Below are positions 35,885 to 44,936 of a stretch of 54,624 bases of DNA, piece after piece. Every line of letters begins with the position of its first letter. The stretch's first letter is position 1. The translations under genes and the position numbers were made by a program. Source of the DNA: Streptococcus pseudopneumoniae ATCC BAA-960 = CCUG 49455 (GTDB lineage Bacteria; Bacillota; Bacilli; Lactobacillales; Streptococcaceae); assembly GCF_002087075.1 (NCBI RefSeq), contig NZ_MWSM01000015.1, forward strand, positions 1 through 54,624, in the 5' to 3' direction. The notes under the pieces were generated by a model that was given only the letters and a program-made list of their open reading frames with translations, made no database searches and was not told the origin of the DNA.

Positions 35885-36499
35885 ATGAATTCATTTAAAA
35901 ATTTCCTAAAAGAGTGGGGATTGTTCCTCCTGATTCTGTCATTACTAGCTTTGAGCCGTATCTTTTTTTGGAGTAATGTCCGCGTAGAAGGACATTCCAT
36001 GGATCCGACCCTAGCGGACGGCGAAATTCTCTTTGTTGTCAAACACCTCCCTATTGACCGATTTGATATCGTGGTTGCCCATGAGGAAGATGGCAATAAG
36101 GACATCGTCAAGCGCGTGATTGGAATGCCTGGCGACACTATCCGTTACGAAAACGATAAACTTTACATCAATGATAAAGAGACGGACGAACCTTACCTAG
36201 CTGACTACATCAAACGTTTCAAGGATGACAAACTCCAAAGCACTTACTCAGGCAAGGGATTTGAAGGAAATAAAGGCACTTTCTTTAGAAGTATCGCTCA
36301 AAAAGCCCAAGCTTTCACAGTTGATGTCAACTATAACACCAACTTTAGCTTTACTGTTCCAGAAGGAGAATACCTTCTCCTCGGAGACGACCGCTTGGTT
36401 TCGAGCGACAGCCGCCACGTAGGTACTTTCAAAGCAAAAGATATCACAGGAGAAGCTAAATTCCGCTTCTGGCCAATCACCCGTATCGGAACATTTTAA
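35885..36499 (+). CDS. lepB: Signal peptidase I
   Basis: Type I signal peptidase, which removes signal peptides of secreted proteins on the outer membrane face. The 204-residue protein has one N-terminal membrane helix (about residues 11-29), the catalytic serine S38 in GHSMDPTL and the lysine K76 in DIVKRVIGMPGD, and the GDDR...SSDSR box near the C-terminus. It is co-transcribed with rnhC (3-nt gap) and followed by a terminator. Confidence 0.96.
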   Translation: MNSFKNFLKEWGLFLLILSLLALSRIFFWSNVRVEGHSMDPTLADGEILFVVKHLPIDRFDIVVAHEEDGNKDIVKRVIGMPGDTIRYENDKLYINDKETDEPYLADYIKRFKDDKLQSTYSGKGFEGNKGTFFRSIAQKAQAFTVDVNYNTNFSFTVPEGEYLLLGDDRLVSSDSRHVGTFKAKDITGEAKFRFWPITRIGTF

Positions 36500-36505
36500 G
36501 AAATC

Positions 36506-36540
36506 GAAGAGGCCGAGAATCACCAATCTCAGCCTCTTCT
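36506..36540 (+). terminator. Terminator of rnhC-lepB
   Basis: GAAGAGGC.GAGA pairs with TCTCAGCCTCTTC, followed by a T-rich stretch, 7 nt after the lepB stop codon. Confidence 0.8.
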
Positions 36541-36596
36541 TCTATCGTGAGAAGATGATTATTTACTACTCAGTTTGATTAAGATAGAAACAAAGT

Positions 36597-36713
36597 TATA
36601 CTCAATGAAAATCAAAGAGCAAACTAGGAAGCTAGCCGCAGGTTGCTCAAAACAGTGTTTTGAGGTTGCAGATGGAAGCTGACGTGGTTTGAAGAGATTT
36701 TCGAAGAGTATTA
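36597..36713 (+). repeat. BOX element upstream of recD2
   Basis: A 117-bp BOX without boxB, from TATACTCAATG to GAGTATTA. It ends 29 nt before the recD2 start and so lies in its promoter or leader region. A TTG within its right end is in frame with recD2. Confidence 0.92.
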
Positions 36714-36742
36714 ACTCTCACCTATTTATGCAAAGGAATCTT

Positions 36743-39109
36743 ATGGAAGTTTATTTTTCAGGAACCATTGAACGGATTATTTTTGAAAATCCCAGCAATT
36801 TTTATCGTATCCTTCTCCTAGAAATCGACGATACAGACGCAGAAAGCTTTGATGATTTTGAAATCATTGTCACGGGCACCATGGCTGATGTGATTGAGGG
36901 AGAAGACTATACTTTTTGGGGACAAATTGTCCAGCACTCCAAGTATGGAGAACAACTGCAAATCAGCCGATATGAACGCGCAAAACCAACTAGCAAGGGC
37001 TTGGTCAAGTACTTTTCAAGTAGCCATTTCAAGGGAATTGGTCTCAAGACAGCTCAGAAAATAGTGGACACCTATGGCGACAATACCATTGACGAAATTT
37101 TGCAACACCCAGAAAAGCTAGAAGGCATCTCAGGACTCTCTGCCAAAAATCGCGAGGCTTTCGTCTCCACTCTTCGTCTCAACTACGGAACGGAGATGGT
37201 TTTGGCCAAACTGGCCAACTACGGCATTCCCAACAAACTAGCCTTCCAGATTCAAGATTTTTACAAGGAAGAAACCCTTGATGTGGTTGAAAATTATCCC
37301 TATCAACTGGTTGAGGATATTAAGGGTTTGGGATTTACCATTGCTGACCAACTAGCTGAAGAACTAGGCATCGAAAGTCAGGCTCCTGAACGCTTCCGTG
37401 CCGGTCTAGTTCATAGTCTTTTTCAGGCCTGTATGGAAACAGGGGACACCTATGTTGAAGCAAGGGATTTGCTGGAACAAACCCTTACTCTCCTTGAGTC
37501 TTCCCGTCCCGTGGAACTAGACCCCAGCCAAGTTGCCCAAGAGCTCTCCTACCTGATCGAAGAAGACAAGGTTCAGCAGATTGATACCAAGATCTTTGAC
37601 AACAGCCTCTTTTTCGCTGAGGAAGGTATCCGCAGTCACTTGATTCGTATCCTTGAAAAAGGAAAACAGAAGAGCCAAGATTTAGAAACCATTCAAAAAC
37701 ATATCGCTACTGTCGAAGAAGATCTGGAGATTGAGTATGATAGCATTCAAAAACAAGCTATCTGTGATGCTATCCAGAATAAGGTCTTTATCCTGACAGG
37801 TGGACCTGGTACTGGTAAGACGACTGTTATCAATGGGATCATCGCTGTTTATGCCCTTTTAGAAGGACTTGACCTCAGGAAGAAAAGCAACCTACCTATT
37901 CTTCTTGCTGCTCCAACTGGACGAGCAGCTCGTCGCATGAATGAATTGACAGGCTTGCCAAGCGCGACTATACACCGTCACTTGGGAATGACAGGCGACG
38001 ATGATACTAGTCATCTGGAAGATTATCTGGATGCTGACTTTATTATCGTGGATGAATTTTCCATGGTGGATACTTGGCTGGCCAATCAACTCTTCTCCAA
38101 CATCTCTTCTAACAGTAAGATTCTCATCGTGGGAGATAGCGATCAGCTACCGTCTGTCAGCCCTGGACAAGTTCTAGCTGACCTCCTTCATATTCCTTTA
38201 ATTCCTCAGACTCGCTTGGAAAAAATTTATCGGCAAAGCGAAGAATCAACCATCGTCACCCTAGCTAGTCAAATCCGACAGGGCATCTTGCCAGCCGATT
38301 TCACCCAGAAAAAAGCTGACCGTTCCTACTTTGAAATTGCTAGTGGCCATATTCCTGCTACGATTGAGAAAATCTTAGGCGCTGCCCTCAGAAGTGGCAT
38401 TCCTGCCCGTGATATCCAAGTTCTGGCTCCCATGTACCGAGGGACGGCAGGGATTGATGCCATCAACCAACTCATGCAAGACCTCCTGAACCCACCACAA
38501 AAAGACCAACTCAGTTTTGAAGCTCCCCAGTGCCACTATCGTAAGGGAGATAAGGTCATTCACTTGGTCAACGATGCTGAAATCAATGTCTTTAATGGAG
38601 ATTTAGGAGCCATCACAGACCTGATTCCTGGTAAATACACCGAGTCGAAACAAGACGAGATTGTTATTGATTTTGATGGCAATGAAGTCTCTTACCCACG
38701 TAACGAATGGTACAAGATTCGCCTGGCCTATGCCATGAGCATCCATAAATCACAGGGAAGTGAGTTCCCTGTTGTCATCCTACCGATCACCAGTGCTAGT
38801 AGGCGTATGCTGGAGCGCAATCTCATCTATACAGCCATTACACGCGCCAAAAGCAAGCTTATCTTACTAGGTGAATTGCAGGCCTTTGATTATGCTACCC
38901 AGCACATTGGAACTACCCGAAAAACCTATCTGATTGAACGCTTCAGTGATTTATTGGATAATGTTGAAGAAAAACAACAAGCGATTTCTGAAACAGCCAC
39001 ATCAAGTACCTCTGAACAATCCTACATCCTAACCGAAGAAAACTGGGACAGCATCCCCGCCATGATTGGGATTACAGACGCAGACCTCAAAGAGATTTTT
39101 GGAAAATAG
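36743..39109 (+). CDS. recD2: RecD2-type ATP-dependent 5'-3' DNA helicase
   Basis: RecD2 is a superfamily 1B helicase not associated with RecBC, involved in DNA repair and replication-fork stability. The protein has an N-terminal OB-like and helix-hairpin-helix region, Walker A GGPGTGKTT, Walker B FIIVDEFSM, TGRAARR and the C-terminal motif AYAMSIHKSQGSEFP. I choose ATG 36743 (MEVYFSGTIERI, 788 residues) with AAGGA upstream; longer frames start at ATG 36728 or at a TTG inside the BOX and are less likely. Confidence 0.94.
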   Translation: MEVYFSGTIERIIFENPSNFYRILLLEIDDTDAESFDDFEIIVTGTMADVIEGEDYTFWGQIVQHSKYGEQLQISRYERAKPTSKGLVKYFSSSHFKGIGLKTAQKIVDTYGDNTIDEILQHPEKLEGISGLSAKNREAFVSTLRLNYGTEMVLAKLANYGIPNKLAFQIQDFYKEETLDVVENYPYQLVEDIKGLGFTIADQLAEELGIESQAPERFRAGLVHSLFQACMETGDTYVEARDLLEQTLTLLESSRPVELDPSQVAQELSYLIEEDKVQQIDTKIFDNSLFFAEEGIRSHLIRILEKGKQKSQDLETIQKHIATVEEDLEIEYDSIQKQAICDAIQNKVFILTGGPGTGKTTVINGIIAVYALLEGLDLRKKSNLPILLAAPTGRAARRMNELTGLPSATIHRHLGMTGDDDTSHLEDYLDADFIIVDEFSMVDTWLANQLFSNISSNSKILIVGDSDQLPSVSPGQVLADLLHIPLIPQTRLEKIYRQSEESTIVTLASQIRQGILPADFTQKKADRSYFEIASGHIPATIEKILGAALRSGIPARDIQVLAPMYRGTAGIDAINQLMQDLLNPPQKDQLSFEAPQCHYRKGDKVIHLVNDAEINVFNGDLGAITDLIPGKYTESKQDEIVIDFDGNEVSYPRNEWYKIRLAYAMSIHKSQGSEFPVVILPITSASRRMLERNLIYTAITRAKSKLILLGELQAFDYATQHIGTTRKTYLIERFSDLLDNVEEKQQAISETATSSTSEQSYILTEENWDSIPAMIGITDADLKEIFGK

Positions 39110-39114
39110 TGCAC

Positions 39115-39150
39115 AAGAAAACCCACCAATTCAGGTGGGCTTTTTATCTT
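39115..39150. terminator. Bidirectional terminator between recD2 and tig
   Basis: AAAACCCACC pairs with GGTGGGCTTTTT around AATTCA, with A/T tails on both sides; the two convergent genes share it. Confidence 0.85.
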
Positions 39151-39156
39151 TTAAGA

Positions 39157-40440
39157 TTATTTTACTGTTGCTGTGCTTGTAATCAATTCAACAGCTTTTT
39201 TGATTGTGATATCGTGTTTCAACATATCAGCCGAAAGCAAGCTTTGTACTTGAGCAACTTCCATGTTGTAATCTGCTGCCAATTGCTCAACTTCTTTTTG
39301 GATTTCTTCTTCTGAAGCGTCAAACCCTTCAGCTTTGGCAACTGCTTCGATAACAAGGTTAGTCTTAGTACGTGACTCAGCTTCTCCCTCGTATTGTTTG
39401 TGAAGGTCTTCTTGAGTAGTTCCAGTGATTTGGAAGTACATGTCAGGGTTGATACCTTGACGTTGCAAGTTTCCAAGGAATTCGTTTACTGAGCGGTGAA
39501 CTTCTTCGTGAATCATTTCTTCTGGAAGTTCTACGATTTCAGCGTTTTCTACAGCTTTATCGATTGCTGCACCTTCAACTGCATCTTTGTATGCTTCTTC
39601 TTTAGCAGCAGCCAATTCCTTGCGGTATTTTTCTTTCAATTCAGCAAGTGTTTCAACTTCTTCGTCAATGTCTTTTGCAAGCTCATCATCAAGAGCTGGA
39701 ACTTCTTTAGCTTTTACTTCGTGGATAGTTGTTACGAATTTAGCTTCTTTACCTGCAAGGTCTTCTGCTTGGTAGTCTTCTGGGAATGTTACAACTACAT
39801 CAACAGTTTCGCCAGCTGAGTGACCTACCAATTGGTCTTCAAAACCAGGGATGAATTGACCTGAACCAAGTCCAAGTGAGAAGTTTTCACCTTTTCCGCC
39901 ATCAAATTCAACACCATCGATAGAACCAACGAAGTCAATAACAACAGTATCGCCGTTTTCAGCAGCAGCTTCTTTGATAACCAATTCAGCCAAGTTGTTG
40001 CGTTCGCGTTCAATACGCTCTTCAACGTCAGCGTCAGTTACTTCTTTTTCTAGATCAACTGATACTTCAAGGTTTTTGTAGTCACCCAATTTAACTTCAG
40101 GTTTTGTCACGACTTCAGCTGTGATAACCCAGTCTTGACCTTTTTCCATTGAAGTTACATCAATTTTTGGTTGAGCAACGACTTCAAGACCAGCTTCTTT
40201 TACAGCTGCTTCATAAGCATTTGGCAAAAGAGCGTTCATAACATCTTGGTAAAGTGACTCTTCACCAAATTTTTTGTCGAAGATAGGACGTGGAAGGTGA
40301 CCTTTACGGAAACCTGGAACATTAAGAGATTTCTTAACTGAGTTGAAGACACGATCCAATTCTGGTTTGATTTGGTCTTGAGAGATAGTGAAAGTCAAGA
40401 CACCACGGTTTGTTTCTTTGTTTTCAAATGATACAGACAT
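39157..40440 (-). CDS. tig: Trigger factor
   Basis: Trigger factor is the ribosome-bound chaperone and prolyl isomerase that receives nascent chains. The 427-residue protein has the ribosome-docking signature [12 protein letters not shown] (about residues 40-51), the FKBP-type domain ([19 protein letters not shown]...) and the helical C-terminal arms. The ATG follows AAGGAGAAATGACAGA. In pneumococci it is next to recD2, as here. Confidence 0.97.
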   Translation of the reverse strand: MSVSFENKETNRGVLTFTISQDQIKPELDRVFNSVKKSLNVPGFRKGHLPRPIFDKKFGEESLYQDVMNALLPNAYEAAVKEAGLEVVAQPKIDVTSMEKGQDWVITAEVVTKPEVKLGDYKNLEVSVDLEKEVTDADVEERIERERNNLAELVIKEAAAENGDTVVIDFVGSIDGVEFDGGKGENFSLGLGSGQFIPGFEDQLVGHSAGETVDVVVTFPEDYQAEDLAGKEAKFVTTIHEVKAKEVPALDDELAKDIDEEVETLAELKEKYRKELAAAKEEAYKDAVEGAAIDKAVENAEIVELPEEMIHEEVHRSVNEFLGNLQRQGINPDMYFQITGTTQEDLHKQYEGEAESRTKTNLVIEAVAKAEGFDASEEEIQKEVEQLAADYNMEVAQVQSLLSADMLKHDITIKKAVELITSTATVK

Positions 40441-40477
40441 TCTGTCATTTCTCCTTAAAATTTTTTAAATACAGTCT

Positions 40478-40486
40478 ATTATAACA
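40478..40486 (-). promoter_or_regulatory. tig extended -10 promoter
   Basis: TGTTATAAT on the minus strand, -10 TATAAT at 40478-40483; the -35 is poor. Confidence 0.65.
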
Positions 40487-40629
40487 TTTTCTATAAATAA
40501 AATCTAGAGTAATGCAGACAATTATAGACAACAAGCCTTTTTGCTAACTAATGAAAGTTCTATAATGAAGTTAGCCACCCAGCCCTCCTAAAAATTAGAT
40601 GTTTTAACTAGCTGATAGCTAGCCCTCTA

Positions 40630-40736
40630 TTTCATTTGATAAGAGGCTTGATGCTGTTAGGCTGACAAGCCAAGGCTAAGATTAGCCTTGGTTTAGCTGA
40701 CAAAACTGCTTCAAGGGTTCCTCTTGTCAAATGAAA
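40630..40736. repeat. 107-bp palindromic element, RUP-like
   Basis: The ends TTTCATTTGATAAGAGG and CCTCTTGTCAAATGAAA form a 17-bp inverted repeat with one mismatch and bound exactly 107 bp, with further inner pairing (CCAAGGCTAA/TTAGCCTTGG). RUP elements of pneumococcus are 107 bp as I recall and are thought to be moved by IS630-Spn1. A TA flanks the left end (40628-40629) but not the right. I cannot compare with the RUP consensus. Confidence 0.55.
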
Positions 40737-40877
40737 GCAAAATAATTGCCCTCAATCTCACCATTTTTTTTTGGGACATAATCACTTTCGATTGACAGTT
40801 TGTTCTACACTTTCAAGGATGGAATAGACATCAAAAAGAACCCTGCTTTTCTGAAAAAGAGGTCTTCTTGCTAAGTT

Positions 40878-40993
40878 TATACTCAATGAAAATCAAAGAG
40901 CAAACTAGGAAGCTAGCCACAGGTTGCTCAAAGCACCGCTTTGAGGTTGCAGATAAAACTGACACGGTTTAAAGAGATTTTCGAAGAGTATTA
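40878..40993 (+). repeat. BOX element at the 3' end of treC
   Basis: A 116-bp BOX without boxB, from TATACTCAATG to GAGTATTA; the last three bases are the complement of the treC stop codon. Confidence 0.92.
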
Positions 40994-42608
40994 ATTTACA
41001 TAAATAGCCAGTGTTTGATAGGGTTTGAGTAGAATTTTCTCAGACACTTCTGCGTCTTCATAGTTTGAAATCAAAATTTGTCCATTTTGGTAGACTGCTG
41101 GCAAGTCGATTTCCACTTCTTTGGCATAAAAGTTATTGAGCACTAGTAACTTTTGATCCTCAAACTGGCGTTCAAAAGCATAGACTTGTTTGCTATCTTC
41201 AAAGGCTGGTTTGTAATTTCCTTCTGAAATGATTGGCATTTCCTTACGCAGTCGAATCAAGTCTTGATAGAAGGTGAAAATCGGACCCTGGATTTCATTT
41301 TCTACATTGATGTATTTATAGGATTTACCAGCTTTCAACCATGGAGTGCCTGTTGAAAATCCTGCATTTTCAGAAGTATCCCACTGCATGGGAATGCGTG
41401 AATTATCACGCGACTTAGCTTGAATAATCTGGAAGGCTTTTTCCTGACTCTTCCCTTCCTCTAAGAGCATCTGATAGGCATTGAGCGATTCGACATCCAC
41501 ATAATCAGCAATAGAATCATAGTCTGGGTCAATCATCCCGATTTCCTCGCCCATATAGATATAAGGTGTCCCACGTGACAGGTGAATGCTGGCTGCTAGC
41601 ATAGTGGCTCCTTCCTTGCGGAAGTTTTGAATATCAACAAAACGGTTTAAAGCGCGTGGTTGGTCGTGATTGTTCCAGAAGAGAGCACTCCAACCGTCTT
41701 TATCACTCATTTCCTTACCCCAACTATGGTAAAGACTCTTCAAAATCAAAGGGAGCCAAGGTCCACTTTTGTCCATCCTTATAGTCCACCTTGAGGTGAT
41801 GAAAATTAAAGGTCATGGATAATTCCTGACGATCAGGCGACGAATAGAGGACACAGTTGTCCATGGTGGTAGAAGACATTTCCCCAACTGTCATAAAGCT
41901 ATCGTCTGCTCCAAAAGTGGCTTGATTCATCATACGCAAATAGTCATGAACGATAGGTTTGTCTGTATAAGCTGGCTTTCCTTCATTTTCAGGACAATCC
42001 ACTAAGACTTCATCCTTGCCAATCAAATTGATCACATCAAATCGGAAACCTTTGACACCCTTGTCACGCCAGAAATTAACTACCTTGAAAAGCTCCTTAC
42101 GGACATTGGGATTGCGCCAGTTAAGGTCAGCCTGGGTCTCATCAAAAAGATGAAGGTAGTATTTCCCTGTATTCCCAAAGGGCGCCCATGCAGAGCCACC
42201 AAACTTAGACTGCCAATCTGTTGGTTGGTCTTGGATGAAGAAAAAGTCTTGATAATACTTGTCCCCAGCTAAGGCTTTCTGAAACCATTCATGCTCTGTC
42301 GAACAATGATTGAGTACCATGTCCAGCATAAAGTCAATCTTGTGCTCTTGACCGACACGCACCATTTCCTCAAAATCAGCCATATCACCAAAAAGAGGAT
42401 CTACTGCCATATAATCTGAAATATCGTAACCATTATCCCGTTGAGGGCTTGGATAGAATGGATTGAGCCAGACCATATCCACACCTAGTTTGGCTAAATA
42501 GGGAATTTTTTCAATAATTCCACGGAAGTCCCCAATACCATTGCCAGTGGTGTCTTTGTAAGATTTTGGATAGATTTGATAGACTACTTTTCCTTTATCA
42601 AGTGTCAT
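40991..42608 (-). pseudogene. treC: Trehalose-6-phosphate hydrolase / dextran glucosidase, frameshifted
   Basis: A GH13 alpha-glucosidase that would split trehalose-6-phosphate into glucose and glucose-6-phosphate. The first part (42608 to about 41736, MTLDKGKVVYQIYPKSY...) holds RFDVINLIG with the nucleophile and VGEMSS with the acid/base. The rest (from about 41740, LKSLYHSWGKEMSDKDGW...) is in another frame and holds WNNHDQPR with the third catalytic residue. The first frame stops after four wrong codons at 41724. The shift fits loss of 2, 5 or 8 nt at AAGAGT near 41737. Taken together about 540 residues, the family length. Probably inactive. The stop codon TAA is the BOX end. Confidence 0.9.
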
Positions 42609-42631
42609 CTGTTTCTCCTTTTCTGATAAAA

Positions 42632-42653
42632 GGGAGGAAGCAGTCTTCCGTCC
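42632..42653 (-). terminator. Hairpin between treP and treC
   Basis: On the minus strand GGGACGGAAG pairs with CTTCCTCCC, followed by TTTTAT, shortly before the treC ribosome-binding site. It may attenuate transcription of treC relative to treP. Confidence 0.6.
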
Positions 42654-42672
42654 CTATTTGTGCTATTTCAAT

Positions 42673-42788
42673 TATACTCAATGAAAATCAAAGAACAAAC
42701 TAGGAAGCTAGCCACAGGTTGCTCAAAACACTATTTTGAGGTTGCAGATAGAGCTGACGTAGTTTGAAGAGATTTTCGAAGAGTATTA
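42673..42788 (+). repeat. BOX element at the 3' end of treP
   Basis: A 116-bp BOX without boxB, from TATACTCAATG to GAGTATTA; the final TTA (42786-42788) is the complement of the treP stop codon. It lies between treP and treC and is transcribed with the operon. Confidence 0.92.
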
Positions 42789-44753
42789 GATTCGTGTAGC
42801 GACCATGAGAGATGCTCCAGCTTGGATCGTTGTCGGATAAGTTCCGGGAATAGTCGCTGTATAAGCATCTTGGTTGGTGATGATAACAGGAGTTTCTGTC
42901 ACCAGACCTGCAGCCTTAATGACATCCATATCAAAACGAATCAGTTGCTGACCAACTGTGACATGGTCTCCTTGGGCTACAAGACTTTCAAATCCTTTGC
43001 CATCAAGACCTACTGTATCCATACCGATGTGGATGAGCAATTCCACCCCCTCGTCAGAGACAATACCAATGGCATGCTTGGTAGGAAAAAGAACCGTCAC
43101 TGTCCCATTGACTGGAGAAGTCAACTCACCTTGGCTTGGTTCAATGACCAGACCTTGCCCCATGACACCTGAAGCAAAGACTGGATCCGTTGCTTGACTT
43201 AGTTCTTTCACTTGGCCAGTCAGCGGGCTAACAATTTCTACTGGAGTAAGTTCTACTGGTTCATGACTCACAAATTCTGCTTCTTCTTGAGCAACGAATT
43301 CTGCCTGCAAGTCCGTATCGTCCTCTGTTTTTGTAAAGAGACCAGCCTTACGGAAGAAGAAAGTCAAGAGCATTGGAACAAGAATAGCGACTAGCATAGT
43401 TCCTGCAAATGGCAACATGTATTGAGGTTGAATAGAGAGGATACCTGGCAAACCACCGATACCAATAGAAGCCGCAGTTACATTAAAAGTAACGGATAAC
43501 ATGCCTGCAAGAGCTGAACCAGTCATTCCAGCTACAAATGGATAGATGTATTTGACATTGACCCCAAAGAGGGCTGGTTCTGTAACACCGAGATAGGCTG
43601 AAATAGTGGCAGGAAGTGAAACCTGAGCCTCACGCTCATCATGACGGTGCATGAAATAATAGGCAAACACGGCTGAGCCTTGAGCAATATTAGAAAGAGC
43701 AATCATTGGCCATAGGGCAGTGCCACCAGCATCCGCAATCAATTGTGTATCAATGGCATTGGTCATATGGTGCAGACCTGTGATGACAAATGGAGCGTAG
43801 AGGGCACCAAAAATTGCACCGAAGAGCCATTTAACTGGACCAGTTAAACCTGCCAAGACAACTGATGAAAGTCCTTGTCCAATTGTCCAACCGATTGGTC
43901 CCAAAACAGTATGAGCTAAAATCAAGGCTGGAATCAATGACAAGAAAGGTACAAAAATCATAGAAATCACTTCTGGGATATGCTTGCGCCAGAAAATTTC
44001 AAGATAAGACAGACTCAAACCTGCAAGCAAGGCTGGGATAACTTGGGCTTGGTAACCGATACGATTAACAGTAAAATAGCCAAAATTCCAAACCCAGTTT
44101 GCCGCAATATCAGCTGCTGGCGTTGAAGCAACCGCATAGGCATTGAGCAACTGAGGCGATACCAAACAGATTCCGAGAACAATTCCCAAGATTTGGCTGG
44201 TTCCCATCTTACGAGAAACAGACCAGGTAATCCCCACTGGTAAGAACTGGAAGATAGCTTCACCCGGCAACCAGAGGAAGTGATTAACCCCTGCCCAAAA
44301 CTGAGAAGTTTCTGTGATGGTCTTGCCATCCAACATAGACCAATGCACACCTTCCAAGACATTACGGAAACCGAGGATCAATCCACCAACAATCAAGGCT
44401 GGAATAATCGGAGTAAAGATTTCCGCCAGAGTGGTCATGACACGTTGGACCACATTTTGATTACTCTTAGCTACAGACTTGGCTGCTTCTTTGGAAACAC
44501 CCTCAATACCCGAAACAGCTGTAAAATCATTATAAAAGATTGGCACGTCATTTCCAATGATTACCTGAAATTGACCTGCATTTGTAAAGGTTCCTTTAAC
44601 AGCTGGAATTGACTCGATAGCCTTAACATTAGCCTTCTTATCATCTCCTAAAACAAACCGCATCCGTGTCGCACAGTGGGTTACGGCAGTCACATTTTCC
44701 TTGCCTCCAATTGCCTGAAGCAGATCCTTGGCTTCTTGTTCAAATTTTCCCAT
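42786..44753 (-). CDS. treP: Trehalose-specific PTS enzyme IIBCA
   Basis: The permease imports trehalose and phosphorylates it to trehalose-6-phosphate. The 655-residue protein has an EIIB domain with the phosphorylated cysteine C27 (VTHCATRMRF), the EIIC membrane domain (about residues 105-475) and a C-terminal EIIA domain with the histidine in LLIHIGMDTVGLDGKGF. I start at ATG 44753 (MGKFEQEAKDLL) behind AAGGAG; the frame is open 36 codons upstream across the promoter and cre site, which is not coding. The coding strand ends CGAATCTAATACTC, the TAA being BOX sequence. Confidence 0.92.
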   Translation of the reverse strand: MGKFEQEAKDLLQAIGGKENVTAVTHCATRMRFVLGDDKKANVKAIESIPAVKGTFTNAGQFQVIIGNDVPIFYNDFTAVSGIEGVSKEAAKSVAKSNQNVVQRVMTTLAEIFTPIIPALIVGGLILGFRNVLEGVHWSMLDGKTITETSQFWAGVNHFLWLPGEAIFQFLPVGITWSVSRKMGTSQILGIVLGICLVSPQLLNAYAVASTPAADIAANWVWNFGYFTVNRIGYQAQVIPALLAGLSLSYLEIFWRKHIPEVISMIFVPFLSLIPALILAHTVLGPIGWTIGQGLSSVVLAGLTGPVKWLFGAIFGALYAPFVITGLHHMTNAIDTQLIADAGGTALWPMIALSNIAQGSAVFAYYFMHRHDEREAQVSLPATISAYLGVTEPALFGVNVKYIYPFVAGMTGSALAGMLSVTFNVTAASIGIGGLPGILSIQPQYMLPFAGTMLVAILVPMLLTFFFRKAGLFTKTEDDTDLQAEFVAQEEAEFVSHEPVELTPVEIVSPLTGQVKELSQATDPVFASGVMGQGLVIEPSQGELTSPVNGTVTVLFPTKHAIGIVSDEGVELLIHIGMDTVGLDGKGFESLVAQGDHVTVGQQLIRFDMDVIKAAGLVTETPVIITNQDAYTATIPGTYPTTIQAGASLMVATRI

Positions 44754-44799
44754 TTGATTCTCCTTATACTTGTCAAAGCAAGTTTGATTTGATAAGAAT

Positions 44800-44828
44800 A
44801 TTGTAAACGATACCAAACTTGTCTGCAA
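44800..44828 (-). promoter_or_regulatory. treP promoter overlapped by a cre site
   Basis: On the minus strand TTGCAG, 17-nt spacer, TACAAT (-10 at 44800-44805, -35 at 44823-44828). TGTAAACGATACCA at 44802-44815 matches the catabolite-responsive element consensus TGNAANCGNWNNCW throughout, so CcpA binding would cover the -10 and the spacer. Confidence 0.8.
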
Positions 44829-44870
44829 CTTGTTTGATGTAAAAAGAGGATTTTTTGTCATTTTTCTAGC

Positions 44871-44896
44871 ACTTGTATGGTAAAATAGATACAGGT
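44871..44896. promoter_or_regulatory. treR -10 and possible TreR operator
   Basis: TATGGTAAAAT, -10 TAAAAT at 44881-44886, is the likely treR promoter. It lies inside an imperfect dyad ACTTGTAT (44871-44878) and ATACAGGT (44889-44896) that could be the TreR operator; the operator assignment is only inference. Confidence 0.4.
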
Positions 44897-44936
44897 GTTC
44901 ATTGAACTAGACTAAAAACCTATTTAAGCAGGCAAA

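Noticed and set aside
36689..36742. recD2 starting at a TTG inside the BOX
   Set aside because: The ATG at 36743 has AAGGA at proper spacing and gives the usual length and N-terminus; the extension is BOX sequence.
44754..44861. 36-residue N-terminal extension of treP
   Set aside because: It would cover the promoter, cre site and ribosome-binding site; the EIIB domain starts at MGKFEQEAK.
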